A stretch of DNA of 64,000 nucleotides from Flectonema sp. DT1601 (GCA_964019425.1 OZ025780.1:1258001-1322000), one strand, 5' to 3'; shown: positions 20,396-31,469, counted from the first letter of the stretch. Translations and numbers: made by a program. The notes: generated by a model from the sequence alone, not told the origin.

Positions 20396-20643
20396 TTTTA
20401 ATGGCGGGAAATCACGATGGATGCACACCCGCAAACTTGCACATCGATATTGATTCTACTCTGTGGAGAGGTTTATAAATTAATTGTATTGAAGCTTTCA
20501 CAGCGGGTTGAGCACAAACAAAATTAAAGCTACACATTTTAGAAGAACGAAAAATAACAAGAAAACTCGCAAATTGAAAGAAAGCAAAATAAGAAATTAA
20601 CAAAACAAAACTTAAAGATTAATTGCTACTCCTCAAAGAGAGC

Positions 20644-23247
20644 TCAATTATTTACAGGCAGCTGAACAGATTCAAGTGCATCGCAATTATCAAGGAAGTT
20701 ATCTCCTATTTTAATCATACTACTAAGATCAGAAAGGTCAAGAGAAGTGATTTGTGAACAGTTAAAAAATTAACCAGTGTTCAGGGGTTTGAATCCCATG
20801 GATCCCGTCGCTCAGGCGGTCCTGTGGAGAAACGGGTAGGGCACTGTGAACGAGTTGGCGTCGGAAGGCCACCGCACCAACAGATTTGTTTCTTCGCACA
20901 ACAGTAGCTTGGAGACCGTAAGAGACCCAAGGTGGTTCACAACCGCTCGAACAACCGCGTGTGAAGGAACAAGATTGAAAAGAAAAGAATATAAGAAAAG
21001 AAATGCCACACACAAAAAACAACGTAGTAAAGCAGAGAGGTAGGGGGAGGGATGGCCTCTTTCTCCACACATTGCATGGGAGCTTCCCGAGTAACTCGCG
21101 GGGCTGATACTGTTAATACATTTCAGGCGACCTGAACTTATAATCCCCCCATGCGTGAAAAGACTAAACGGGGGAAGTTTGAAGGAAATGGGGGTAAAGG
21201 GAAATCATGCCACTAAGGAAAAAATAAAAACCCGGTGGCCCCTGTGAGCTCTGGGTGCCTGAGTATCCCGGGCCGGATCACCTGACCTTCTGCTATGTTG
21301 TCCTTTTTTTTTTAAAGGTTAGGCTACCGGAAAATAAAACGCGGGTAAAAGAATACACAGCAACAACAATACGTCAGCACTCTAGTTACACACAAGGTGC
21401 ATCCAGGCAACACCACGAGGAGGCGCGCTATCCGAGTTTCGTTACCGAAGTGATTTGTGAACAGTTAAACAAGAACTTACCTCCAATTGTGGTGACACTA
21501 CTAAGACCAGAAAGATCAGTAGAAGTGATTTGTGAACAGTTGTACAAGAAATCGTCTCCAATAGTGGTGACACTACTAAGACCTGAAAGCTCAAGAGAAG
21601 TGATTTGTGAACACTCAGACAAGAAATAATTTCCAATAGTGGTGACACTACTAAGATCAGAAAGATCAGTAGAAGTGATTTGTGAACAGTTGTACAAGAA
21701 ATCGTCTCCAATAGTGGTGACACTACTAAGACCTGAAAGCTCAAGAGAAGTGATTTGTGAACACTCAGACAAGAAATAATTTCCAATAGTGGTGACACTA
21801 CTAAGACCTGAAAGCTCAAGAGAAGTGATTTGTAAACAGTTAAACAAGAACTTACCTCCAATTGTGGAGACACTACTAAGACCTGAAAGGTCAAGAGAAG
21901 TGATTTGTGAACAGTTAAACAAGAAATAATTTCCAATAGTGGAGACACTACTAAGACCTGAAAGGTCAAGAGAAGTGATTTGTGAACACTCAAAAATTAA
22001 CCAGTGTTTAGGGGTTTGAATCCCATGGATCCCGTCGCTCAGGCGGTCCGGTGGAGAACCGGGTAGGGCACTGTGAACGAGTTGCGGTCCAGGTGGCGTC
22101 GGAAGGCCACCGCACCAACAGATTTGTTTCTTCGCACAACAGTAGCTTGGAGACCGTAAGAGACCCAAGGTGGTTCACAACCGCTCGAACAACTGCGTGT
22201 GAAGGAACAAGATTGAAAAGAAAAGAATATAAGAAAAGAAATGCCACACACAAAAAACGACGTAGTAAAGCAGAGAGGTAGGGGGAGGGATGGCCTCTTT
22301 CTCCACACATTGCATGGGAGCTCCCCGAGTAACTCGCGGGGCTGATACTGTTAATACATTTCAGGCGACCTGAACTTATAATCCCCCCATGCGTGAAAAG
22401 ACTAAACGGGGGAAGTTTGAAGGAAATGGGGGTAAAGGGAAATCATGCCACTAAGGAAAAAATAAAAACCCGGTGGCCCCTGTGAGCTCTGGGTGCCTGA
22501 GTATCCCGGGCCGGATCACCTGACCTTCTGCTATGTTGTCCTTTTTTTTTTTTAAAGGTTAGGCTACCGGAAAATAAAACGGGTAAAAGAATACACAGCA
22601 ACAACAATACGTCAGCACTCTAGTTACACACAAGGTGCATCCAGGTAACACCACGAGGAGGCGCGCTATCCGAGTTTCGTTACCCAAGTGATTTGTGAAC
22701 AGTTAAACAAGAAACTGTCTCCAATAGTGGTGACACTACTAAGACCTGAAAAGTCAAGAGAAGTAATTTGTGAACAGGAAAACAAGAATTTATCTCCAAT
22801 AGTTGCAACTTGTGAGATGGCTGAGATATCGGAATTTGAATTGCTGAATGAAATCCGTTCGGCATCAGAAGGAAGCAAATCGCCCTCAATACTGAGGCAA
22901 CCATCCTCTGTGAATGTTGTGGTATCAAGGTATAAGTATTCCTCATTGTGTTCTCTTAGCCAACTAAGCAGCTTCTTCCGTTTTGAATCATCAACAAACC
23001 AGCATTTACTGAATATACGAAACCGCTTCTTCCACATCTCCAACTCGCTGTCTCCACCCACTCCACGATCTGCTAGTCGCTCACTTTGGCAAAGCGTGTC
23101 ACCAGCGAACGAGAGTTCAACTTCCTCCGGATCCACATCCCACTCCCCAGCAGCCGCCGTCACTACTTCGCTCACAAGGGAATCAACACCAGCCGTGACT
23201 GACACTGCGGGGAATCCCAAATCCGGACACGTCACAAAAACCTGCAT
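20644..23247 (-). CDS. ubiquitin-like plus BspA-type leucine-rich repeat gene, interrupted twice
   Basis: The N-terminal block (22686-23247) begins at an ATG with a CCTTCAG acceptor at 23267. It encodes a ubiquitin-like beta-grasp domain (residues 1-72, MQVFVTCPDLGFPAVSV...LSFAGDTLCQSERLADRGVG), a linker with WLREHNEEYLYLDTTTFTED, and the first leucine-rich repeats. The middle block (about 21447-21995) carries seven 25-residue repeats (CSQITSLDLSGLSSVTTIG type). The last block (20644-20766) finishes with SVQLPVNN and a stop. Two near-identical 0.68-kb segments separate the blocks, and the frame closes shortly after entering each. I cannot show that these are introns: seg 1 lacks an AG at the re-entry point. 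The locus may be an array of partial genes or a pseudogene. Such repeats usually bind proteins; no partner can be named. Confidence 0.6.
20767..21446. repeat. 0.68-kb segment splitting the LRR gene, copy 1
   Basis: Near-identical to 21996-22685 (offset about 1227 bp); a short indel (near 22086-22097) and a few substitutions distinguish them. Both sit at the same point of a leucine-rich repeat, flanked by AAGTGATTTGTGAACA on both sides. No terminal inverted repeats, tail or long ORF were seen. GGGTTTGAATCCC near the left end is a palindrome resembling a tRNA T-arm. Confidence 0.75.
21996..22685. repeat. 0.68-kb segment splitting the LRR gene, copy 2
   Basis: Second copy of the segment described at 20767. 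On the coding strand it begins GGTAACGAAACTCGG, which could act as a splice donor, and ends ATTTTTGAG, a weak acceptor. In copy 1 the equivalent end reads ATTTTTTAAC without AG. An unequal exchange within the repeat array that duplicated one original insertion explains the identical position and high identity. Confidence 0.75.
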
Positions 23248-23267
23248 TGTTGTTTTGAGTGGTTTCC

Positions 23268-23638
23268 TGAAGGACAAGAAGGTGTTATTCACAAGTGTTG
23301 AAACGGCTGCAAAAAGTAGAAATGTTTCAACGTCAAGCGGGCGGAAACAATTATAAATACAATCCCTGCATTGCCTAATAGTCTGGGTATCGAATACTAC
23401 AAGGACGCTCCGATTCTTACAAAGAAAGCAATATTGACTAAATAAAGTGATGTTCTAATAACAAAGTGATCGAGAAGAGTTGTTGTTGCAATCAACTACA
23501 AGGCTGCCATTATAAGAAGGTATCTTTAGAAATGAGGGTGATAGTTTGGTCATTATTACGGGTAGTAATTATTTACAGCACGCTTGGCCATAAAACATGG
23601 TCCATCCTGTACAGTGATACTTTACTGTTGTTTTTATA
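23268..23638. other. intergenic, nothing recognised
   Basis: About 370 bp between the LRR gene and the transposon remnant. No ORF, repeat or terminal inverted repeat was found. Confidence 0.5.
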
Positions 23639-24830
23639 TTAATAATGACCGAAAAATAAATAAAGATCGGGAATAAATAAAAATATCGATCTTAAAATCC
23701 CCAGAATCGAGGTTTGACGAGCTTCTTTGAACACACTGTTAATACATTCACTCGTATTGGAAGTGAATGTATCATATCGAGGTGTGCTAGGCGGCCAGTA
23801 AGCCTCACACCTTCGCAAACCTGTGTCTTCTATGTAGGCTGCCGCGTCCACTCCGTACTGCTCGGCAATTTCTTCGAGCTTCCGCGTGATCGAGTCTTTG
23901 CAACCGTACTTTGCAATAGACCAAATGAGACTTGACGAGCCTTTTTTGGGAATCGCAGTGTCACTACACACGTTGTCCACCAGATGTTTCACGAACATCC
24001 CGTGATGAGACAAAAAGGTCTGGAGGGTGTTATCGGACTCGAGTCCTTTTTGCCTATCCGAGACAAGCGTGAAGTCTGTCAGGCACTCATCAAAATAAGT
24101 GCATATGTGTCCGTCATGGTACCGCCACCCATCAAGATCCTCAGCAATCCCGATACTAAACGCCAGGGGTATGATCTGGTTGTTTCCATCTACCACCGAC
24201 GTGGTATACAAGACACGTCCCCAAAGTCCCCCGTGAGGGAACAAGCGTCCGATGATAAAATCGGGACTACGTCTAAAAGCATTTCTGGCGGAAAAAACGA
24301 CCAGAAGCACCTTAAAAACGACCATCTGGCCGATTTTCCACGTCCCATGTCATGTCGGAGTTAACCGACTCCAACTCTCTGAACAGCGGCCTTACACCTT
24401 CTCTAGGTCACCGAAAACCATCTTCCTAGATCTAGGCCTCTCTCCACCGTGCGGGCTGTTATCTCTGCCTCTCGAAAAGTTGATCTATCCGAGCTTGCTT
24501 CGGAGCATAATTCGCACAACTGGCGACCTTGCCTTTTAGCTTTAGCGCAATCCACTCTGCTAATCCGTCGGATCCTCGATGCTCCTCAGGTGCGCAGCTG
24601 TGCTCAATCATTTTGGTGATACGAAACTCACCCTCAATCAAGCTGGATCTCAGCTTCCACTTACATTTCCGCTGCACAATCGAGACTTATCCGCGTCTTG
24701 TCTTTCCTAGTTGTAGAAATGTCCTCGAGGTTCTATACGAGTTTTCGAACGCCCTCAACGTCAGTTCTGTCGGTTTGGTTCATAGTTGGTACGAAGTAGT
24801 GGCTGGTAGATAGAAGTGAAACCGCAGAAC
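23639..24830 (-). mobile_element. decayed Mutator-like (MULE) DNA transposon
   Basis: The ORF 23639-24325 encodes the core of a MULE transposase: VVDGNNQIIPLAFSI, the second catalytic Asp in FTLVSDRQKGLES, and the C-terminal region with SNTSECINSVFKEAR. Upstream, 24459-24677 in another frame encodes the N-terminal DNA-binding motif (CKWKLRSSLIEGEF...EHSC) that precedes the core in this family. The first catalytic Asp (usually in an IDGT motif) is not evident; the corresponding stretch reads DFIIGRLFPHGG. With at least one frame change and stops between the parts, it is not a working gene. I did not find terminal inverted repeats, so the true ends are unknown. Confidence 0.8.
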
Positions 24831-26267
24831 AATCGGAACATTGGATTTTTAGATACTTTTTTTTTTCCAGAAAAAAGAAATTTTTGGTTCCCAAAAAAAA
24901 AAGAAATTCGTAAAAAAAAAGAAAAAAGTGTGGAGCTGGCGGTTTTGAAACTTTTTGTGTGGAGCTGGCGGTTTATGAAAGTTTCGTGTTTTTGTTGCAA
25001 ACTTTGTGTTGAAATCCGAAATTTTGAAAAACTTTGTGCGGAATTAGAGGTTGTCCCAAAATAAAAATAAAATCGGGCATGTAACTTGTCCATTTTGTTG
25101 AATCGGGAATTCCAACAAAAAAAAAAAGACTGTCGTCCTCGTTCCTCGGGCTTTCCCTGTCACTGTATGTCGAGACAACGACATAGAGACCATTTGTATT
25201 ATAAAGTTGACTACGGACCCATGTTTTGTAAAGTCACGATTTCCTGTAAGTGAAAACAAAAGTTGAGGAAAATAGCAGAAAATGTTAACAAATGAGAACT
25301 GCCTCGAGAGACCCATAAATAAGTCAACGAGTTGACCGAACCAAGCAAATGACGTGTCTTAAACAATCAGCTCTCACCTAACGAACAAGTTGAGGGGTTG
25401 TTAACTGAAGAAAATGAGAATGAGATCTATTTCCCTGTTTTCAATACATCACATGCAATAATCCCTTACAATGATAAGGATACTACATTGAGTGAATACA
25501 GAACCAAATGCAACAGGATAGTACAACCAAGTCTTAGCAGCTAAACGCTGTCTTTAATTTTGCAAAAAAAACTGACAGCAATATGCAGCCGGTTTATTTC
25601 TACAACTAAAAATACCAAACAATCACCTTAAGGATCTCGTTACATACTTCGCTTATGTCGGGAAGCTAAGAAGAAAGCTGCATTACCAAGACTTGAACTT
25701 GACCACCGTTTTTATCAGGACAGAACGCCCTGATAAAGGCAGCCAAATAGGAGTCACAACGTTAGGCGATGATTCGATTGAACTATAGAAAAATCGAGCA
25801 AGTACATTGTTTGAAGAAGTTAGTTATGTACTCACGAAACTAGACAGTGTAAGTTGGTATTATAATTTCCCCCCATAGATCAGTAAAACCTTCCTTATTT
25901 GCAAGGTCAGGTCGAGAGCAAGAGAAAGACAGGTTCATTCGGCGAATGAACATAAAAAAGAATATTATAAGTTTACGAATATAGACAACAGAAATGAAAC
26001 AAAACAAAAATATCACTCGGTTGAAACCACCCGACGAGATGGTAAGTAATCAGGTTGGAGACTGTAACGCTGCCAGCTAGTTTGTAGCAAACGATTTTCG
26101 CTGAATATCTCAATCAGAAACTAAAGACACAACAAATACGTTTAGAAACTTTGACGCGCAGATTGCGACATCATTTCTGTTTAAAAAAAAAAAACCAAAA
26201 AAAAAAAAAAAAAAAAAGTCGGTAATAAAGACGGAATTGTGGAAACTAAACAAACAAAAAACAAAAA
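24831..26267. other. intergenic, weak short repeats only
   Basis: No gene seen. Two direct copies of GTGTGGAGCTGGCGGTTT lie at about 24938 and 24958, surrounded by A-rich DNA. The rest is unremarkable AT-rich sequence. Confidence 0.5.
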
Positions 26268-26927
26268 TTAATTCAACATGTGCTCTGTTTCGGTTTCTGT
26301 TTCACTGCCAGAGTCGCTTTCTTGAACTCCTGCAGCGTCATTTTCAGGGTCCGCAGCTTCTTCCCGAATATGCTTGTAGAAATCATCATCAACAACAACT
26401 CCACTAACACGCGGAATACCAGTACCATAGGCTGGAGCATCACCAATAACAATCCCAATGGGAGGCTGGTTGGATTGCCTTCGTCGACAGATACTAAGTA
26501 TTGAATAAATAAATAAAAATAAGAACACAATAACTGCAATACCCGCAAGGTACAGCAGAATATTAGCCTGGGGAGGATCAACCTGATTGAAGGAAACAAT
26601 AGCCGTGATCGTTGACTGTCCTTTATTAAATATTATAGTCGGAATCTCGATTGCAAAATTCTGATCTACATTCATGTGACAAGAGCGAGAATATAGTCCC
26701 CACGTAGTGCAAGAAAACCAAACATCGCCTAACGTTATCGTAAAGGTTTGCGGTTCAGGATGAAGGGCCGTAGATGAGACCCATATTTTTATATTATCAC
26801 CGTACCCTTTGAATCCAGGGCTTAGAATTACTCCCTCTCCCGATGTTAGAGGTTTAGTTACGATTTCATCGCCTGTGCAGCTCAATACTAATAATAGCAC
26901 AGTCATCATCCTACAACAGTTATTCAT
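26268..26927 (-). CDS. small type I membrane protein, unknown family
   Basis: 219 residues. The ATG at 26927 has a CTTTTAACAG acceptor at 26947. Layout: signal peptide (MNNCCRMMTVLLLVLSCTG), a beta-rich ectodomain (about 20-120) with a Cys pair in WFSCTTWGLYSRSC, one transmembrane helix (122-146), then a tail with CRRR at the membrane and an acidic Ser/Thr/Glu end (SDSGSETETETE), a good casein-kinase-2-like site. The compact Cys-paired ectodomain could bind a lipid or carbohydrate, but no homology is recognised. Confidence 0.8.
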   Translation of the reverse strand: MNNCCRMMTVLLLVLSCTGDEIVTKPLTSGEGVILSPGFKGYGDNIKIWVSSTALHPEPQTFTITLGDVWFSCTTWGLYSRSCHMNVDQNFAIEIPTIIFNKGQSTITAIVSFNQVDPPQANILLYLAGIAVIVFLFLFIYSILSICRRRQSNQPPIGIVIGDAPAYGTGIPRVSGVVVDDDFYKHIREEAADPENDAAGVQESDSGSETETETEHMLN

Positions 26928-26947
26928 TTCTTATTGTTTCGTATTGC

Positions 26948-27610
26948 TGTTAAAAGTATGATTATAGTCACGATGACTGTCGTGTTGTACGTTCTACTAA
27001 CCTCTCATCCAGAGCATTACTTTTAACTGCTAAGGTTGCTGTTAGATCTTAGCATATGCTGCAACACGGCAGTAAATTGTCTCTCTTCAAATTCTGAGAA
27101 AACACTTTTTTTTCTTCTTATTTTCATTTTTTTTTTTTTTTTTTTTCTTTTCATACTTCCGAGAGCTCCTCTCCCGTTTCACCGCTGGGAGCTCCATAAA
27201 CGTTAAAAGGAGTCAACGTTGAAAGGGAGTGAACTTCTGAATGTTTCTTTCTTTGTTGAACACACTAATGCGCTCGGCATAACCATTTTAACATAAGACT
27301 GCACCCGGACACCCTCCTTGGAGCTGCTATTTCTCAAAGGTGTAATCATAAATTATGTAGAGAGTGTTAGTACCCCTCAGTCAAATCACAAAAAGGATTG
27401 AAAAGACTGAATTGAGTAGTGAAATTATTTCCTCGGGAGTTGCAAAAGAATTCAGAATAATAACAACAAACATAATAATTACTCTCTTCTCCCTCTTCTC
27501 CGGAAACTCTTGGCGATCAAGTGGATGTTAATTCTTCCGAAGGAAAATAAAGAAAACATCAACACAACTATTCGTGAACAAAACACCACTTTCCGATACA
27601 ATGTTACCCC
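26948..27610. other. intergenic, no gene seen
   Basis: About 660 bp with a T-run at 27127-27146 and mixed AT-rich DNA, including a GAGCTCC motif at 27163 and again at 27189. No coding potential was recognised. Confidence 0.5.
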
Positions 27611-28520
27611 CTAGACAAGCTTCTTCTTAACGAAGAGCTTCTTCAACTGGTACGTCTGTAGTGTTGGAACTATGAAGCAAACAATAACCTGTTGTTTGTA
27701 TTAATTAGTTTGAAAGTTATTTTTATTTAAATAAAACGATTCAACCTCAAAATAGCAGTAGTGGGGTACATACCTGAGAAATAGACAAGAAGAATAGAAT
27801 GTTGGCAGTTTCATCAGAGGTTTCTTTAAACTTGTGCTGTCTGTCAACAATGTTTGAAGATTCTTCAGATATTTGAACCATCATAGCATGTAATGCTTTC
27901 ATGTAGTTAACGTATGCTTCAATTTCTTGTTTGGTAGTAGCAACTTCTCCGTCAGTGGCTTTGACGTCTCTGATTTTGAGTTGAAGTTGTTCAGCGTTCA
28001 ACTCCCATACAGATTGTTTTGTTGCTCTATTGTGGAAATACTTTCTTCCTGTAGCTGGATCAGTGTGTTCTTCCCACTTTTGAGTTCCAGTCTGATGATA
28101 CTCAATATCAATGTCTAATCTTGTTGACCTCGCAGCTTTACTTAAAAAGCAGAAGCTATGTGGACCACTAACTCCCTGTGTTGTTACCTGAAACACACCC
28201 TTCTCAGTTCTAATTTTATCTGAAAAGATTGTTACACCCCGAGGTGTGATCACCTCGATGTTGATTGGGTCGTCCTTCACCGCTGTGCCTGCCTGTTTTT
28301 TTATTATATTTAAAAAGTTGTTTTCATTTTGAACATGAGACACAAACAAAGTGAATAGTTTACATACCTGAAATGACATCTGGACAAGTGTTCTCTCGGT
28401 AGTAAGCTCTTCAATATAACAGGTGTAATGCCCTGGCTGTACGAAGAAGTGGAAAGCGGCGCTCTCCTGCACCAGTACTGCGACGAGTACGAAGGCAACA
28501 AGTGCCCTAAGCGTGGTCAT
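27611..28520 (-). CDS. p24 (emp24/gp25L) cargo receptor with an inserted WW domain (three exons)
   Basis: p24 proteins cycle between ER and Golgi and sort cargo, notably GPI-anchored proteins, into COPII/COPI vesicles. Exons are 28368-28520, 27774-28292 and 27611-27688. The introns (75 and 85 bp) start GTATGTA and end ACAG, both phase 0. The product is 249 residues: signal peptide (1-22), GOLD domain with the Cys pair C34/C99, a WW domain at about 124-150 (W124, YFHN, W147), a coiled-coil region ending RQHKFKETSDETANILFFLS, a transmembrane helix encoded by exon 3, and the tail KKLFVKKKLV, whose final KKLV is a dilysine COPI signal. Other p24 proteins have no WW domain here; the insert lies where GOLD meets the coiled coil and would face the lumen. 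Confidence 0.93.
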
Positions 28521-28758
28521 CGTTGGTGTGATACCTGACGGGGAAGAGAATCCTATACGTAGCTGTACAATAGAAAAGACTAAACGTAAGAAGACTCACA
28601 AACACAATACGAATAATTATCCTGTTATCGTAGAAGAAGGTAATCTTGAAAAAAAAAATCAATTCAACAATTTTGATTATTTGGAAACGATAGAGTGTTA
28701 CCGCAGTGAGTAACCTTTTGTTTGCTAAACAGGTACCAAGTTGCGCTGCAAGGGAAGC

Positions 28759-30930
28759 TCAGGCAAATTTTGTTTTCTTTTGCCCACCTTCCCTATCGTG
28801 AAGTACAGTGCGACCAACTGTTCCTGCAGTTATTGTGGGGGAATCAAACCAACTGGAAGGACACTCCATAGATCCACAAATATGAGTCACAAACCTCAAA
28901 GTAAGCGGATTGCAAGGAGCACTAAGGAACAAAGCCTCAGAACTAACAGCAACAACAACACCGAGAGATACAAATGTTGATTCGTTCCCAGGTGGGGAAC
29001 TACTTATTGAGACACCACTCTCATCAACCTTATCCTTCCCTCCCCTGTAAAGTGCTACTATTTTCTTGTCTAATAATTGGAATAATACTTCTGGTACAAC
29101 ACTATCAACCAGGTTTGGGGTCCAGTCAATGTTACTAACATGAAACGTGACACGCTGAAGTGGAACTTCATACGGGATTTGTGAAGCAAAAAAGTCTCGA
29201 ATCAAGCTGTGCCCCTCCCACTGAATCTTCCTTGAAAGACACCATTGGTTGAAATTACGAGGAACAAGTGATACGACTGTGGCTGCTTGACGTTGCCAGG
29301 AAGCAGTTTTTTGTTTTCCGGCCAGGTCGTTCTGTAGTACTTGTGACAGATCAATGACAACTGCTGGCTTGGAAGCAGCAGGCGTTGGTTGATTGCTAAA
29401 GAAGGAAGGCAGCATTCCTTTGTATCTCCCTCCAAGACATCTAATAATTCCATTTTCCGGTAAAAATAATTGCTGAGCACGTTCCAGCTGTGTATCCCCA
29501 CGTCCTTGTAAGTTACCTGTTAAGAATGCATGTGTTGGGGAAGATGTTTGAATCACCTCTGAGAGACAGCGTAGACCGATACCTGATACCCATCCATGAG
29601 TATTTATTACTAAAGGTGAAGATTGATCTCTATCACCAGCCAGTAGTGAAATTATTGTTTCCACATATACCAACGGGTTCTTCTGGGGTGACGTTCCAGA
29701 CAAGAAGCGAACAGATTGTTGGAATCCTAAACTCTGACAGCAGTAGCTGGGACCTGAAACTGGTTTCGTAACCCGAGTGAGGGACACACAGCCTGGTGGA
29801 GAGAAATCAGCTTGTCCCATGTCAGTATCAAGAAAGTCAACAGACTGATAGGAATCAAGCAAAACATTAGTAATATACTTAGCCAAAGTACTCTTACCCG
29901 TATTGGAACTACCAAGTAGTATGATTCTAGGGGGGGTAGTATGGCTACCTTTTAACACTTCAGAGACATTTGAAGGGTATGTAATTGTAGGCTCATCATT
30001 AGCAGTACGACATTTCTCAAGAATAGAACCGATCATAACTTGCTTAGGTGACGGATGAAACGAATATAAATAATTCATTAACGAACTGCGTCCAGAAGCA
30101 ACAACCAACACAGTTGCTACCGACTCCAACCCCCTAGCTTTAACTAACGCCCATTTATATTCCGCTTCACTCGGTGCTTGACTAAGAAGCGGATGCTCTG
30201 GAGGGCAGTTCATACATTCCGCTTCTGATTCACCAGACTCTACAGAAATACTTGAAATGATACCTTCTCCTCCCCAAGTTTGAAGCCATTCACCAGACTT
30301 ATATTTACCACCAGAATAATAAATAGTTCCTGATATTATTAACACTCGAGAGTTAAATCCCGAAAGGTTCAACTCATCAAATTGTTGAAGAGAGACGAGA
30401 GCAACAGAAGGTTGACGGCTGGGATCAGGTGGTAAGAAGAAACGATCTGAAGGAAGACCAGCATATTGGACTTGAGGAGCTTCAGGTGTTGCTGAACATG
30501 TAGAAGTAGCTTCGTCATCACTGGAGTCCGCAAAGGTTGCTTTTGTTACTTGTTGTTGCTCTTCATTCGGCGTATCAGAAGCAGAGGATACATTATGCCA
30601 CGTACCGCTACTCTCATCATCACTTGACTCGTCAAATTCATACTTCGGTTGCACTCTCTCTGCACCTCTCACTGTCATTACTTCCTTAAGCCCACTGCTT
30701 TCCTTTCTTGCTTCCGCTTCACACCTTTCTGTAATTTCACTTACCTCAATACTTTTCTCCGGTCCCATCTTCACGAAAAGCGCAACCTTGGAATCATCTT
30801 TTGAAGGATTCTCAACACATATCCTCTTTCTCCTCACAGGTGCCCGCCGTGACCTCACAAGACGCGTTCTAGTTCGGTACCCACCTCCTTCAATTTCATC
30901 TAAGGAAGGCCCGGATATTATTGTTGCCAT
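28759..30930 (-). CDS. GRC3: GRC3/NOL9-type polynucleotide 5'-hydroxyl kinase
   Basis: Kinase of pre-rRNA processing that phosphorylates 5'-hydroxyl RNA ends, in partnership with LAS1 in other eukaryotes; nucleolar. 723 residues, one exon. The N-terminus is basic (RTRTRLVRSRRAPVRRKR), consistent with nuclear targeting, then an acidic Ser-rich linker, then a flanking beta domain (about 155-330). The kinase has the P-loop GSSNTGKST (340-348) and LDTDMGQADFSPPG (367-380), the Walker B/substrate motif of the Clp1/Grc3 family; NTHGWVSGIG (443-452) matches the family motif after it. The C-terminal domain is normal in length. The long extension before the P-loop favours GRC3/NOL9 over CLP1. A TTTCTTTAAAG acceptor at 30940 precedes the ATG by about 10 nt. 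It lies 238 bp upstream of the p24 gene on the same strand. Confidence 0.93.
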   Translation of the reverse strand: MATIISGPSLDEIEGGGYRTRTRLVRSRRAPVRRKRICVENPSKDDSKVALFVKMGPEKSIEVSEITERCEAEARKESSGLKEVMTVRGAERVQPKYEFDESSDDESSGTWHNVSSASDTPNEEQQQVTKATFADSSDDEATSTCSATPEAPQVQYAGLPSDRFFLPPDPSRQPSVALVSLQQFDELNLSGFNSRVLIISGTIYYSGGKYKSGEWLQTWGGEGIISSISVESGESEAECMNCPPEHPLLSQAPSEAEYKWALVKARGLESVATVLVVASGRSSLMNYLYSFHPSPKQVMIGSILEKCRTANDEPTITYPSNVSEVLKGSHTTPPRIILLGSSNTGKSTLAKYITNVLLDSYQSVDFLDTDMGQADFSPPGCVSLTRVTKPVSGPSYCCQSLGFQQSVRFLSGTSPQKNPLVYVETIISLLAGDRDQSSPLVINTHGWVSGIGLRCLSEVIQTSSPTHAFLTGNLQGRGDTQLERAQQLFLPENGIIRCLGGRYKGMLPSFFSNQPTPAASKPAVVIDLSQVLQNDLAGKQKTASWQRQAATVVSLVPRNFNQWCLSRKIQWEGHSLIRDFFASQIPYEVPLQRVTFHVSNIDWTPNLVDSVVPEVLFQLLDKKIVALYRGGKDKVDESGVSISSSPPGNESTFVSLGVVVAVSSEALFLSAPCNPLTLRFVTHICGSMECPSSWFDSPTITAGTVGRTVLHDREGGQKKTKFA

Positions 30931-30940
30931 TTTGATATAC

Positions 30941-31469
30941 TTTAAAGAAAAATTGATAGCGAGTTAGTAAGTATCAGCCTGTCACAAATAAATTACTTAT
31001 ATTTCATTTACTCACGAAGCCTAGGAATTTCGACCGATTCAGTAAAAACTCAACAGGGTAACAATTAGATCGCTACCAGTTAATCATGAGACTCTGACGA
31101 TAAGAGACGTAGAAGCCAGTAGTGAGAAACTTGGTTTCCTTTCGATGCGCGCGATTAGTTTCTACCTCACAATAATAACCCGAAGTGGAAACTTAAGATG
31201 ACTATCTTGATCCATGACAGCGTGTGAAAGGATGTCATTCGGTTCGAAAGAACTTATTCAGAGACAGTTCCTTATCTGGTGTAAATAAATAAATAAATAA
31301 ATGAATTAATAACTAAATAATCAATTGATAAATCAATCAATGATAGCTATTAAGTTAGAAAGCTAACAAGTCCGAGAAAGAACTGTTGAATGCAGGAGGT
31401 CTGGGTGAAGAAGACACCGCTGGAAAGATCAATACCCAGCTGCCCACTTTGCCCAGGACCAACAGGTTG
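30941..31469. other. intergenic with old family A and family B repeats
   Basis: About 31010-31140 is a diverged family A SINE-like copy (shares ACGAAGCCTAGGAA, ATCGCTACCAG and GATAAGAGACGTAGAA). 31378-31470 is a family B copy that ends exactly where the tandem duplication begins. A TAAA microsatellite lies at 31281-31300. Confidence 0.55.

Noticed and set aside
20767-22685. two long introns in the LRR gene
   Set aside because: At the re-entry point copy 1 lacks an AG and neither has a strong pyrimidine tract; other introns here are under 260 bp. Left open as a finding rather than annotated as introns.
24761-25093. 110-codon minus-strand ORF upstream of the MULE
   Set aside because: Low-complexity Phe/Lys content, no ATG-led frame with a known domain, and no link to the transposase frame.
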